Shown here piece after piece: positions 1 through 8,736 of a stretch of DNA of 64,000 bases. Under the pieces are notes generated by a model. It saw only the letters and a program-made list of their open reading frames with translations. It did no database searches and was not told the origin of the DNA. The translations under genes and the position numbers were made by a program. Numbering within the stretch: the stretch's first letter is position 1; every line of letters begins with the position of its first letter. The stretch comes from Pseudomonas sp. JQ170C (lineage in GTDB: Bacteria > Pseudomonadota > Gammaproteobacteria > Pseudomonadales > Pseudomonadaceae): NCBI RefSeq assembly GCF_035581345.1, contig NZ_CP141608.1, positions 1,444,001 to 1,508,000 on the forward strand, given 5' to 3'.

Positions 1-1312
1 CGATGCCCACATACAGCGCCATGCGGGTGTCCGGGAACCAGGCCAGCACGCCAAAGATGAACAGCATGAACACTGCCGCGCAGGCCGGGCCTACAGGCCA
101 CAGAGGCACCGGGAAATGCAGCTTGGCCACCTCATCGCGGGTCATGCCGCGGCGCATCACCATCTGCGACAGCAGGATCATCAGCCACACCCACACGATC
201 GAGAAGGTCACCACCGCCGCCAGGATCAGGAACAGGTTCTCTGGCGCCAGGTAGTTCAGCACCACCCCGAACAGCAACGCTGCGGCCATGACCACCACGG
301 TCATCCACGGCACCCCAAAGCGCGACAGCCGCGAGAAGCCCGCCGGTGCCTGACCGTTCTGGGCCATGCCGTACATCATGCGGCCGGCGGCGAAAATATC
401 GCTGTTGATCGCCGAGACGGCTGCCGAGATCACCACAATGTTCAGCAAGGTGGCGGCAGAACCGATGCCCAGGCCACTGAAGATCTGCACGAAGGGACTG
501 CCTTCGCTGCCGATGCGGGTCCAGGGGTAGATCGACATCAGGATGAACAGGGTGAACACATAGAACAGCAGGATACGCAGCGGCACCGAGTTGATCGCCT
601 TGGGGATGACCCGTTGCGGGTCCTTGGCCTCGCCCGCAGTGATGCCGATCATCTCGACGCCGCCGAAGGCAAACATCACCACGGCGAACGAGGCGATCAT
701 GCCGCTGACGCCGTTGGGGAAGAAGCCGCCATGACTCCACAAGTTGCTGATGCTCGCCACCTGTTCGGCGGAACCGCCCAGCTGGATGCCGAACATCAGC
801 ACCGCCGCCCCCGCCAGGATCATTGACACAATTGCGCTGACCTTGAGCAGCGACAGCCAGAACTCCAGCTCGCCGAACACCTTGACGCTGCACAGATTCA
901 GGGCGCCAATGAAGAACACGATGCCCAGCACCCAGATCCAGCGCGGCGTCTCGGGGAACCAGAAGCTCATGTAGACGCCGAAGGCGGTGACGTCCGCCAG
1001 GCACACCACGAGCATCGAGAAGGCATAGCTCCAGCCGGTGAGAAAACCCGGAAAGCGCCCCAGGTACTGGCTGGCGTACTGGCCAAAGGAGCCGGACACC
1101 GGATTGCGCACGGCCATTTCGCCCAGGGCGCGCATCATCATGTAAATGGCCGCGCCGCCAATCAGATAGGCCAGCAGTACAGACGGCCCGGCCAGCTTGA
1201 TGGCCGAGGCCGAGCCATAGAACAGCCCGGTGCCAATGGCCGACCCGAGCGCCATGAAACGGATATGACGGGTACTCAGACCTCGCCGCAAGGCGGTGTT
1301 GTTATCGTTCAT
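1..1312 (-). CDS. proY: ProY-type amino acid permease (APC family), 3' end cut by window
   Basis: Inner-membrane amino acid:proton symporter of the APC superfamily. The reading frame from the ATG at 1312 is open to the window edge, about 437 codons, so only the last transmembrane part is missing. The N-terminus reads [20 protein letters not shown], followed by a run of hydrophobic helices and motifs ([14 protein letters not shown], [16 protein letters not shown]) that I recall as close to Escherichia coli ProY. The substrate is probably proline or a related amino acid, but this family is hard to assign to substrate from sequence alone, and GABA or other amino acids are possible. An upstream AGGAGTTACCTG ribosome site supports this start. 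It is divergent from the PhyH gene at 1517. Confidence 0.85.
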   Translation of the reverse strand, partial: MNDNNTALRRGLSTRHIRFMALGSAIGTGLFYGSASAIKLAGPSVLLAYLIGGAAIYMMMRALGEMAVRNPVSGSFGQYASQYLGRFPGFLTGWSYAFSMLVVCLADVTAFGVYMSFWFPETPRWIWVLGIVFFIGALNLCSVKVFGELEFWLSLLKVSAIVSMILAGAAVLMFGIQLGGSAEQVASISNLWSHGGFFPNGVSGMIASFAVVMFAFGGVEMIGITAGEAKDPQRVIPKAINSVPLRILLFYVFTLFILMSIYPWTRIGSEGSPFVQIFSGLGIGSAATLLNIVVISAAVSAINSDIFAAGRMMYGMAQNGQAPAGFSRLSRFGVPWMTVVVMAAALLFGVVLNYLAPENLFLILAAVVTFSIVWVWLMILLSQMVMRRGMTRDEVAKLHFPVPLWPVGPACAAVFMLFIFGVLAWFPDTRMALYVGI

Positions 1313-1516
1313 CCCAGGTAACTCCTCATTGTTCTTATTGTTCAGTGGCAAGGCGCCGAAGGAGACAGGCAGGGCTATTAACCGGCCAATTGGCGGAGGT
1401 GACAATAAGGCAGGTCATACAGAATGCTGATAGTGGCGAATAGGCAAAGTGTCGTTTACCGGCGGCGGGCGGGCGTCCAATACTTTTGGCCATTACAACA
1501 AGAGAGGACCGCCCCC

Positions 1517-2320
1517 ATGAATGCCGATATCGAACAATTTCAACGCGACGGTGCCATCGTGCTGCGTGGCGTGTTTCGCGACTGGATCGAGCGTTTGCGC
1601 GAAGGGTTCGAGCAAAACCTGGCCGACCCCAGCGCCTTTGCCATCGAGAACGTGGGCAGTGGCGAAGGCGGGCGCTTCTTCGAGGACTACTGCAACTGGC
1701 AACGTATTCCGGCATTCACCGACTTTGTCCGGAATTCGCCTGCGGCGGGGATTGCCGGGGACCTGATGCAGTCTCGGGAAGTGCAGGTGTTCCATGAACA
1801 CATCCTGGTCAAGGAACCGGGGACCTCCAAACCGACGCCCTGGCACCAGGATCTGCCGTACTACTGCGTGGATGGCCTGCAGACGGCCAGCTACTGGATT
1901 CCGCTGGACCCGGTCACTCGCCACAACACGTTGAGCGTGGTGCTGGGTTCCCATCGCTGGCCAAAGCCGGTGCGGCCCAAGAGCTGGGCCAGCAACAAGG
2001 ACTTCTACGGCGCGACCGATGCAGGCTCGGGGGAAAGCGTGTTCATGGACATGCCGGATGTGGAGAACGGCGAATACGAGATTCTTTCTCCCGAACTTGA
2101 GCCCGGTGATGCGGTGGTGTTCGACTTTCGCACCGTGCATGGCGCCGCCGGCAATACGGGCGGCAACCGCCGGCGGGCGTTTTCCACCCGCTTCATGGGC
2201 GATGATGTGCGCTATATCCAGCGTCCGGGGCGCACTTCGCCACCGTTTCCCGGTATCGACCTGAAGACCGGCGATCGCATGCGCGAAGACTGGTTCCCGG
2301 TGGTCTGGTCGCGCAGCTGA
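1517..2320 (+). CDS. Phytanoyl-CoA dioxygenase (PhyH) family oxygenase
   Basis: Predicted cytosolic Fe(II)/2-oxoglutarate-dependent dioxygenase of 267 residues. The metal triad is visible: His110 and Asp112 in PWHQDLPYY and the distal His208 in TVHGAAGN, followed by an Arg-rich strand that would bind 2-oxoglutarate. The reading frame is open further upstream to 1424, but the ATG at 1517 is preceded by AGAGAGGA and gives the usual family length. The substrate is unknown: the family hydroxylates lipids, amino acids, ectoine and natural products. It stands alone between a divergent permease and a convergent small gene, so context does not settle the role. Confidence 0.85.
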   Translation: MNADIEQFQRDGAIVLRGVFRDWIERLREGFEQNLADPSAFAIENVGSGEGGRFFEDYCNWQRIPAFTDFVRNSPAAGIAGDLMQSREVQVFHEHILVKEPGTSKPTPWHQDLPYYCVDGLQTASYWIPLDPVTRHNTLSVVLGSHRWPKPVRPKSWASNKDFYGATDAGSGESVFMDMPDVENGEYEILSPELEPGDAVVFDFRTVHGAAGNTGGNRRRAFSTRFMGDDVRYIQRPGRTSPPFPGIDLKTGDRMREDWFPVVWSRS

Positions 2321-2340
2321 AGTCTGCGATCGCGTAAACA

Positions 2341-2371
2341 AAAGCCCCGCAGCGAACTGCGGGGCTTTTTA
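2341..2371. terminator. Bidirectional rho-independent terminator
   Basis: Perfect GC-rich hairpin (AAAGCCCCGCAG / CTGCGGGGCTTTTT arms) with a T tract on the plus strand and a shorter one on the minus strand. It lies between the convergent ends of the PhyH gene and the YdcH-like gene and can serve both. Confidence 0.9.
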
Positions 2372-2386
2372 CTGTTCTGCGGGGCG

Positions 2387-2614
2387 CTACGATTTTACGT
2401 GAGCGACGATATCGTCTTTGATCAACAGGCGCTTTTTGCGCAGTTGGGTGATCTGTTCGTCGGTGGCGCTGCTGCTCTCTGCCTTGAGCACCTCGGTGTC
2501 GATGGCGTTGTACTTTTCGTGCAGCTCGCTGAGCCGCGTGTCGGTTTTCTTCTTGGCGTCGAACGCCTCTTTGGTCATGTTCAAGTCTGCGAGCAAATCG
2601 TGCTTGACCGGCAT
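2387..2614 (-). CDS. YdcH family protein (DUF465)
   Basis: Small 75-residue, highly charged, all-helical protein. The sequence starts MPVKHDLLADL and contains a coiled-coil pattern ending in LRKKRLLIKDDIV, which is the hallmark of DUF465/YdcH proteins (the LKKxKLxLKDxI motif). Function is not established for the family; cytosolic. Length is typical. It has its own ribosome site (GGAGAGGTGAAGAA) and shares the hairpin at 2341-2371 with the convergent PhyH gene. Confidence 0.9.
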   Translation of the reverse strand: MPVKHDLLADLNMTKEAFDAKKKTDTRLSELHEKYNAIDTEVLKAESSSATDEQITQLRKKRLLIKDDIVAHVKS

Positions 2615-2731
2615 TTCTTCACCTCTCCGGGGTTTGGGGTGGAAGTCATGAACTTAGAGGATAGTCGTCTTTGCCAGGTTTCGGGGCTGCGGTAGTCTGT
2701 CGCATCATTCGCCCGCCAAGGATTCAGTGCA

Positions 2732-3097
2732 ATGCCTCACCTGAACGTGGAATACAGCGACAACCTGCGTGACCTGGACGTCGACCGCCTGCTGCTGCGC
2801 CTGAACCATGTGCTGGTGGGCAGTGGCCAGTTTGCCGACGAGCTGGATATCAAGAGCCGCGCTGCAGCCTTTGCGGGCTATCGAGTGGGTATTGCACCGA
2901 ACGAGCGGGCGTTTGCCCATGCCAGGCTGTCGATCCTCAGTGGCCGTTCGCCCGAGGTGAAGCGCCAGTTGTCCGCCAGCGTGCTGGAGGTCCTCAAGGA
3001 AGCGATCCCGGCGCGCGCGGGGCTGGATATCCAGCTGTGCGTCGAGGTGCTGGATATTGATCGGGACGCCTATTCAAAGGTGCATTTGCCGGGTTAA
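2732..3097 (+). CDS. 5-carboxymethyl-2-hydroxymuconate isomerase family protein
   Basis: 121-residue member of the tautomerase superfamily, CHMI branch. The initiator Met is followed by Pro (MPHLNVEYSDNL), and after Met removal this N-terminal proline is the catalytic base of the family. In the homoprotocatechuate pathway the enzyme isomerises 5-carboxymethyl-2-hydroxymuconate, but no other homoprotocatechuate gene lies nearby, so the real substrate may differ. Length matches the family. The gene is monocistronic, with a strong terminator 46 bases after the stop. Confidence 0.8.
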   Translation: MPHLNVEYSDNLRDLDVDRLLLRLNHVLVGSGQFADELDIKSRAAAFAGYRVGIAPNERAFAHARLSILSGRSPEVKRQLSASVLEVLKEAIPARAGLDIQLCVEVLDIDRDAYSKVHLPG

Positions 3098-3142
3098 GTG
3101 TAAAAGACCTAAGTAATGTGAAAAATATGTCATGAAAAAGTT

Positions 3143-3174
3143 GACGCCAATACATTAAACATTGGCGTCTTTTT
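3143..3174 (+). terminator. Rho-independent terminator
   Basis: Perfect 9-bp stem GACGCCAAT / ATTGGCGTC with a 9-base loop and TTTTT tail, placed after the CHMI-family gene and before eptA. Confidence 0.9.
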
Positions 3175-3268
3175 CACAAAAAATTGATGGTGTGCTACTT
3201 AAAGTTCGGGTTGTTTCAAGGTGGTGCCGCAACGGCACTGTTCCCGACGATCAATCAAGTGAAGCGCC

Positions 3269-4903
3269 ATGTTCAAGGTCAAACCGCTGCGGGCCGAATG
3301 GGTCACGTTGTTAGCCAGTCTTTATCTGCTTATCGGCTTTAATTCGGTACTCTGGCAACATCTTTCCAGCGTTGTACAGCCTGGCGTCGGGGGCATATTC
3401 CTGCGCCTGGCCTTTGCCGTGCTGATCTTCTGCGCCTTCAACCTGATCTTGACCCTGGTCGCCTTCAAGGGTGTTTTGAAACCCCTATTGATTACCTTGT
3501 TCATGGTCAGTGCTGGTGCCGCTTACTTTATGAGCCAGTATGGCGTGCTTATTGATGTAGGTATGTTGCGTAATACCGCAGAAACCAATACTGCTGAAGT
3601 AATGGATCTGCTTTCCATTAAGTTGTGCGCTTATCTTTTGATATTGGGTGTGCTGCCGTCGGTGTTGCTTTACAACACCCCGATCCAGTACCGGAGCTGG
3701 TACCGCGAGTTGCTGTTCAAGTTATTTGCGGGCGGCGCGTCGGTGGCATTGCTTGGCGTGGTCGCCCTGGCCAACTACCAGGGGCTCGCCTCGCTGTTTC
3801 GCAACCATCACGAGATCCGCCTGATGCTGGTGCCCAGCAACGTGGTCGGTGCCTCGTTCGGTTATGTCGGTGAGCGGATCGGCACCGCTGCCAAGCCGTT
3901 CGCCAAAGTGGGCGAGGATGCTCAGCGCGAGCTGGCCTGGCAGCAGCATTCGCGCAAATCCCTGACCGTGCTGGTAGTGGGGGAGAGTGCCCGCGCGGCG
4001 AACTTCGGCCTGCTCGGCTACGAGCGCAATACCACCCCGGAGCTGAGCAAGGAGGCCGGGCTGATCGCGTTCAGCGATGTGCATTCCTGCGGGACCGAAA
4101 CCGCCGTGTCGGTGCCGTGCATGTTTTCCAACCTCACCCGCAAGGAATACCAGGCCACCCAGGCCAAGAACCAGGAAGGCTTGCTGGATATCCTGCAGCG
4201 GGCTGGCCTGGCGGTGCGCTGGCGCGACAACCAGTCCGGGTGCAAGGGCACCTGCGACCGGGTGCAGTTCGAGGATGTCAGCAACCTCAAGGACCCGGCG
4301 CTGTGCACCAGCAGCGAATGCCACGACGAGGTTCTGCTCGAGGGGTTGTCCGAAATGATCGACAACTTGCAGCAAGACACCGTGCTGGTGCTGCACCAGA
4401 TGGGCAGCCACGGCCCCGAGTACTTCAAGCGCTATCCGATGCAGTACGAGCGCTTCACCCCAGTGTGCCCGAGCAACGCCCTGAACCAGTGCAGCGAACA
4501 GAGCATCATCAACGCCTACGACAACACCCTGGTCTACACCGACCACGTGCTGGCGTCGCTGATCGACATTCTGCGCAGCAAGCAAGGCAAGGTCGACACC
4601 GCCATGCTCTACCTGTCCGACCATGGCGAATCCCTGGGCGAGTACAACCTGTTCCTGCATGGCACCCCGTACATGCTGGCGCCGGAACAGCAGAAGCACG
4701 TGCCGATGCTGGCTTGGTTCTCCGACAACTACCGCCAGGCATTCGGCGTCGACACCGACTGCCTGAACAGGAACCGCAACGAGCCGCTGAGCCAGGACAA
4801 CCTGTTCCATTCCATGCTCGGTCTGTTGCAGGTGCACACCGCGGCCTATAACCCGCAACTGGACCTGTTTGCCTCGTGCCGTCCGGCCCTGGCCAGCCAT
4901 TGA
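3269..4903 (+). CDS. eptA: Phosphoethanolamine--lipid A transferase EptA
   Basis: 544-residue inner-membrane enzyme that moves phosphoethanolamine from phosphatidylethanolamine to lipid A phosphates, lowering surface charge and giving polymyxin resistance. About five transmembrane helices fill residues 1-175 (DUF1705 region). The periplasmic sulfatase-like domain follows, with LVVGESARAANFGLLGY as the metal-binding start, the nucleophile Thr in HSCGTETAVSVPCMFS, and the zinc-binding YLSDHGESLGE and FLHGTPY stretches. Several cysteines would form periplasmic disulfides, as in EptA/MCR proteins. It has its own promoter region after the terminator at 3143. Expression in Pseudomonas is usually under two-component control, but I see no specific operator. 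Confidence 0.93.
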   Translation: MFKVKPLRAEWVTLLASLYLLIGFNSVLWQHLSSVVQPGVGGIFLRLAFAVLIFCAFNLILTLVAFKGVLKPLLITLFMVSAGAAYFMSQYGVLIDVGMLRNTAETNTAEVMDLLSIKLCAYLLILGVLPSVLLYNTPIQYRSWYRELLFKLFAGGASVALLGVVALANYQGLASLFRNHHEIRLMLVPSNVVGASFGYVGERIGTAAKPFAKVGEDAQRELAWQQHSRKSLTVLVVGESARAANFGLLGYERNTTPELSKEAGLIAFSDVHSCGTETAVSVPCMFSNLTRKEYQATQAKNQEGLLDILQRAGLAVRWRDNQSGCKGTCDRVQFEDVSNLKDPALCTSSECHDEVLLEGLSEMIDNLQQDTVLVLHQMGSHGPEYFKRYPMQYERFTPVCPSNALNQCSEQSIINAYDNTLVYTDHVLASLIDILRSKQGKVDTAMLYLSDHGESLGEYNLFLHGTPYMLAPEQQKHVPMLAWFSDNYRQAFGVDTDCLNRNRNEPLSQDNLFHSMLGLLQVHTAAYNPQLDLFASCRPALASH

Positions 4904-5002
4904 GAACCTGCGCAGGCGCGCAGGCCGTTGCAGCAGTCGAGCGGTTTCCCGGCAGTGGCCTGCGCCGTATATACTGCGCGCCATTGTTTGTGGGAGAGCC
5001 TT

Positions 5003-6136
5003 GTGGCCATCGATATTCACTGGATTTGCGACGACAGCAGCCTGGCCGAACACTGTCTGCAGTGGCGCAAGCTGCCCTTCGTGGCACTCGACACCGAGTT
5101 CATGCGGGTTGATACCTTTTATCCGATTGCCGGTTTGATCCAGGTCGGCGACGGGGCACGTGCCTACTTGATCGATCCGTTGCGGGTCAGCAACTGGCAA
5201 CCGCTGGCCGAACTGCTCGAAGATAGCCAGGTGATCAAAGTGCTGCACGCGTGCAGCGAAGACCTCGAAGTGTTGTCGCGTCTGACTGGCAGCCTGCCGG
5301 CGCCGTTGTTCGACACCCAACTGGCCGCCAGCTACCTGAACCTGGGCTTCTCCATGGGCTATTCGCGCCTGGTCCAGGAAGTACTCGGCATCGAGCTGCC
5401 CAAGGGTGAAACCCGCTCCGACTGGCTGCAGCGCCCGTTGTCCGAGACCCAGGTCAGCTACGCCGCCGAAGACGCCGTGCACCTGGCCGAGCTGTACGAG
5501 CGCCTGCGCCCGCAGTTGTCGGACGAAAAGCATGCCTGGGTGCTGGAAGATGGTGCCGAGCTGGTTGCCCAGCTGCGCCGCGAAACCGACCCCAATGAGT
5601 TGTACCGCGACGCCAAGCTGGCCTGGAAGCTGTCCCGCGCCCAGTTGGCGGTGCTGCGTGAACTGTGCGCCTGGCGCGAGCGCGAAGCCCGTGCCCGTGA
5701 CCTGCCGCGCAACCGCATCCTGCGCGAGAATGCGCTCTGGCCCATGGCCAAGACCCAGCCGCAGACGCTGTCGGCGCTGGCGAAAATCGAAGACATGCAC
5801 CCGCGCACCATCCGCCAGGACGGCGAGTTCCTGCTCAGCCTGATCAAGCAGGCCGCCAGCCTGCCGCCCGAGCAGTGGCCAGCGCCATTGCCCGAGCCGT
5901 TGCCGATCGAAGCCTCGGCGCTGCTCAAGCAACTGCGCGCCATCGGCCAGGCCGAGGCCGAGCGCCTGAACATCGCCCCCGAACTGATGCTGCGCAAGAA
6001 AATCCTCGAGTTGCTGCTCAAGAGCGGTTACCCCAACGGTCCTTATCAACTGCCCGATTCGCTGCGCGGCTGGCGCCGTGAGCGGATGGGGCAAGCGCTG
6101 CTCGATTGTCTGGCCAGCGCTGGAGAACAACCATGA
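5003..6136 (+). CDS. rnd: Ribonuclease D
   Basis: 3'-5' exoribonuclease for tRNA 3' maturation, 377 residues. The DEDD exonuclease domain occupies roughly residues 1-200, with [13 protein letters not shown] (Exo I), a middle [10 protein letters not shown] block (Exo II) and [13 protein letters not shown] (Exo III). An HRDC domain follows at about residue 210-290 ([19 protein letters not shown]). I chose the GTG start at 5003 because family proteins begin with AIDIHWI-like sequence and GGGAGAGCC precedes it; the in-frame ATG at 4928 would add 25 unconserved residues. A TATACT -10 candidate lies at 4970-4975. The stop overlaps the ycgL start (ATGA), so the two are translationally coupled. Confidence 0.93.
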   Translation: MAIDIHWICDDSSLAEHCLQWRKLPFVALDTEFMRVDTFYPIAGLIQVGDGARAYLIDPLRVSNWQPLAELLEDSQVIKVLHACSEDLEVLSRLTGSLPAPLFDTQLAASYLNLGFSMGYSRLVQEVLGIELPKGETRSDWLQRPLSETQVSYAAEDAVHLAELYERLRPQLSDEKHAWVLEDGAELVAQLRRETDPNELYRDAKLAWKLSRAQLAVLRELCAWREREARARDLPRNRILRENALWPMAKTQPQTLSALAKIEDMHPRTIRQDGEFLLSLIKQAASLPPEQWPAPLPEPLPIEASALLKQLRAIGQAEAERLNIAPELMLRKKILELLLKSGYPNGPYQLPDSLRGWRRERMGQALLDCLASAGEQP

Positions 6137-6426
6137 AACGCATCTGCTCGATCTACAAGAGCCCACGCAAGAACGAAATGTACCTCTATGTGCTCAAGGC
6201 CGACGGCCTCGAGCGTGTTCCCGAAGGCCTGCTGCCGTTCTTCGGCACGCCGGTACACGCCTTTGACCTGGTGCTGACTCCGGAGCGCAAGCTCGCCCGC
6301 GAAGACATCGCCAAGGTGCTGGAAAACCTCGAGCAACAGGGTTATCACCTGCAGATGCCGCCGCTCGAGGACGAGTACATCGAGCACCTGCCCGAAGAGC
6401 TGCTGCGCCGCAACGACCCGGTCTGA
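6133..6426 (+). CDS. ycgL: YcgL domain-containing protein
   Basis: 97-residue cytosolic protein of the YcgL/DUF709 family: starts [20 protein letters not shown], has the [12 protein letters not shown] block and ends in an LPPLE-like helical segment. The biochemical role of the family is unknown. It overlaps the rnd stop codon by four bases, an arrangement I recall as common in gamma-proteobacteria, which suggests a link to RNA metabolism or simply shared expression. Confidence 0.92.
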   Translation: MKRICSIYKSPRKNEMYLYVLKADGLERVPEGLLPFFGTPVHAFDLVLTPERKLAREDIAKVLENLEQQGYHLQMPPLEDEYIEHLPEELLRRNDPV

Positions 6427-6503
6427 GCCCGCCTGCCTGATGTGATACCGCCCGGCTGGATGGCCTGGCGGCCTTCAACGTTTCTGCCAAGGTTGTAACG
6501 AAC

Positions 6504-7436
6504 ATGCGTGTTTTGATCGCCGAACAGGACCATGCCCTCTACGCTCGCCTGCTGCGCGAGGCTGCACCGGACCTGAACGTCCTCACCAGCGGCGACTCGG
6601 CGGAACTGACCCGCCTGGCCGCCGATTGCGATGTCTGGCTGGGCCAGCCAGACCTGCTGGCCACCCTGTTGCGCCAGGGCCATCAGCCGCAGTGGCTGCA
6701 GTCGACCTGGGCCGGCATTACGCCGCTGCTGGCCGATGGTTTGCAGCGCGACTATCGCCTGACCCGCGCAGTGGGCATCTTCGGCCAGGTGATGGCCGAG
6801 TACGTGCTGACCTACATGCTCGGTCACGAGCGCGAGGTGATGGCGCGCCTGGTCAGCCAGGTCGAGCGCAAATGGGATGATCGCCCCGGACGTACCCTGG
6901 AAGGGCGACGGGCGTTGATTGTCGGCACCGGTGATATCGGCCAGCGCGTCGCCGAGTTCCTCCTGCCCTTTGGCGTCAAGCTCTACGGCATCGCCAGCCA
7001 GGCCCGTGAGCAGGCCCCCTTCATCGAGGTGGCAGCCATGAGTGAGTTGGGGCGCCTGGTCGGCGAAGTCGATTACGTCATCAACTTGCTGCCCGACACC
7101 CCGGCCACCCACGACTTGTACGATGCGGCGCTGTTTGCCCGTTTCAATCCCGAGGCGCTGTTCATCAACGCCGGTCGCGGTGTGGCGGTGGTCGATGGTG
7201 ATCTGGTCGATGCCTTGAAACTGGGGCATCTGGCCGGCGCGGTAATCGACGTTTGCCGCCAGGAGCCATTGCCGGCGCGTCATCCGTTCTGGACGGCCTG
7301 GGGCCTGCTGCTGACCGGGCACAGCTCGGCGCCCACCTCGCCGACGGCGATGGTGCGGTTGTTTGTCGAGAACCTGCGGGCGTATCAGGCGGGGGAGGCG
7401 TTGCGCGGGGAAGTGGATTTCGTGCGTGGGTATTGA
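6504..7436 (+). CDS. D-2-hydroxyacid dehydrogenase (GhrA-like)
   Basis: 310-residue NAD(P)-dependent oxidoreductase. The Rossmann fold is centred on ALIVGTGDIGQRVAEFL at about residues 135-150. The catalytic pieces are INAGRG (Arg), the acidic residue in VIDVCRQEPLP, and the His in LLTGHSSAPT. This set matches glyoxylate/hydroxypyruvate reductase-type enzymes. It probably reduces a 2-keto acid such as glyoxylate or hydroxypyruvate; the exact substrate cannot be read from sequence. It lies 77 bases after ycgL on the same strand and ends just before a REP pair. Confidence 0.88.
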   Translation: MRVLIAEQDHALYARLLREAAPDLNVLTSGDSAELTRLAADCDVWLGQPDLLATLLRQGHQPQWLQSTWAGITPLLADGLQRDYRLTRAVGIFGQVMAEYVLTYMLGHEREVMARLVSQVERKWDDRPGRTLEGRRALIVGTGDIGQRVAEFLLPFGVKLYGIASQAREQAPFIEVAAMSELGRLVGEVDYVINLLPDTPATHDLYDAALFARFNPEALFINAGRGVAVVDGDLVDALKLGHLAGAVIDVCRQEPLPARHPFWTAWGLLLTGHSSAPTSPTAMVRLFVENLRAYQAGEALRGEVDFVRGY

Positions 7437-7448
7437 GTGAGTGATCGT

Positions 7449-7492
7449 ATCGCGGGGCAAGCCCGCTCCTACAGGAGCGGCTTGCCCCGTGA
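7449..7492. repeat. REP pair (inverted doublet)
   Basis: Two inverted copies of the GCGGGGCAAGCCCGCTCCTAC unit almost back to back, between the convergent ends of the 2-hydroxyacid dehydrogenase and nitroreductase genes. The right unit is degenerate (AGGAGCGGCTTGCCCCGTG, one G lost). It would fold into a long hairpin and may act as a transcription end for both genes. Confidence 0.92.
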
Positions 7493-7496
7493 GCGT

Positions 7497-8090
7497 TTAC
7501 AGCGAGAAATCACCCTCGGCCGCCAGCTCGCTCAGCGAGCGACGCGGGCTAGGCTCTTCGCGGGCCTGCAGGGCCTCGGCCAGGCTCGCCTTGTCACCCA
7601 GTTTGCCGATCGCCACCACGGCGTGTAGCGCGTAGCCTTCAGGAATCTTCAGCTCCTGGCGGGTCAGCTCCTGGTCGAAGCCGGCCATGCCGTGGGTGTG
7701 CCAGCCACTGATGCTCGCTTGCAGGGCCAGGTGGCCCCAGGCGGAACCGGTGTCGAAGGTGTGCCACAGGGCCGGTTTCTCTTCGCTGGAGCCCGGCGCG
7801 GCGAAAGTGGTCTTGGAGATCACGATCACCAGGGCCGAGGCGTGTTGCGCCCAGCTGCGGTTGAATTCGTTGAGCAGGCCCAGGTAGCGCTCCCAGTTCG
7901 GTGTATCACGGCGGGCATAAAGGAAGCGCCAAGGCTGCGAGTTGTAGGCCGACGGGGCCCAGCGGGCCGCTTCGAGGAAACTCAGCAGGGTGGCTTCGCT
8001 GATCGGTTCGGCGGTGAAGGCGCGTGGCGACCAACGCTTGATGAACTGTTCGTCGATGGCATGTTCGGCAATGCGAGGATTAGCACTCAT
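7497..8090 (-). CDS. Nitroreductase family protein
   Basis: 197-residue FMN-dependent oxidoreductase. Family features are the RWSPRAF start of the FMN-binding helix, the AARWAPSAYNSQPWRFLYA block that contacts FMN phosphate, and a C-terminal VVAIGKLGDKASL strand. Such enzymes use NAD(P)H to reduce nitro groups, quinones or flavins; the physiological substrate is not known. It is a single gene convergent with the dehydrogenase upstream. Confidence 0.9.
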   Translation of the reverse strand: MSANPRIAEHAIDEQFIKRWSPRAFTAEPISEATLLSFLEAARWAPSAYNSQPWRFLYARRDTPNWERYLGLLNEFNRSWAQHASALVIVISKTTFAAPGSSEEKPALWHTFDTGSAWGHLALQASISGWHTHGMAGFDQELTRQELKIPEGYALHAVVAIGKLGDKASLAEALQAREEPSPRRSLSELAAEGDFSL

Positions 8091-8236
8091 GGCGAGTTCC
8101 TGAAAGGTGGGTAGGGACCGCCGGTAAAACTACTGTGTCGTACCGGCACTGACAAGCGGTCTGGCATTGCTGCAAGACACGCCCTAGACTGGCGCCGCCG
8201 CACTGCGGCGCCTCTTTTGAACAGGACATCCGTTAC

Positions 8237-8686
8237 ATGATTGCCAGCGCCGACGCTTTCTGGAAGCGTAAGACCCTCGAACAGCTAAACCCCCAGGAAT
8301 GGGAGTCGCTGTGTGACGGCTGTGGCCTGTGCTGCTTGCAAAAGCTTGAAGATGAAGACGACAACAGCGTCTATTACACACGTATTGCCTGCAAGCTGCT
8401 GGATCTGAAGACCTGCCAGTGCAGCGACTATCCAAACCGGCTGAAAATCGTGCCCGACTGCATCCAGCTGACGCCGGGCAAGGCCGACCAGTTCAAATGG
8501 CTGCCAACCACCTGCGGCTACCGCCTGATCAGCGAAGGCAAGGACCTGCCAAGCTGGCACCATCTGGTGTGCGGTGATCGCCAACAGGTGCATAAGCAGC
8601 GTATTTCCCAGTCCGGGCGCATGCTCAGTGAAGAGAGCGTGGACGAGGATGACTGGGAAGATTATCTGATTTTCCGCGCCGGCTGA
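8237..8686 (+). CDS. YcgN family cysteine cluster protein (UPF0260)
   Basis: 149-residue cytosolic protein. The defining cysteines are visible in [14 protein letters not shown] at about residues 31-44 and again in [11 protein letters not shown] and CGYRLI, consistent with a metal or Fe-S site. The start [26 protein letters not shown] is typical of the family. Function is unknown. It is followed after 50 bases by a secreted protein gene on the same strand. Confidence 0.92.
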   Translation: MIASADAFWKRKTLEQLNPQEWESLCDGCGLCCLQKLEDEDDNSVYYTRIACKLLDLKTCQCSDYPNRLKIVPDCIQLTPGKADQFKWLPTTCGYRLISEGKDLPSWHHLVCGDRQQVHKQRISQSGRMLSEESVDEDDWEDYLIFRAG

Positions 8687-8736
8687 GCCGCCCGGGTTTG
8701 CCGGGTATCGCGTCTGGGGGAACAAGGAGTTTCTGT

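Noticed and set aside
3722..6166. 814-codon open frame on the minus strand
   Set aside because: Runs antisense to eptA and rnd, whose motifs are unmistakable. Long antisense frames are common in GC-rich genes with strong third-position bias; the translation has no family features.
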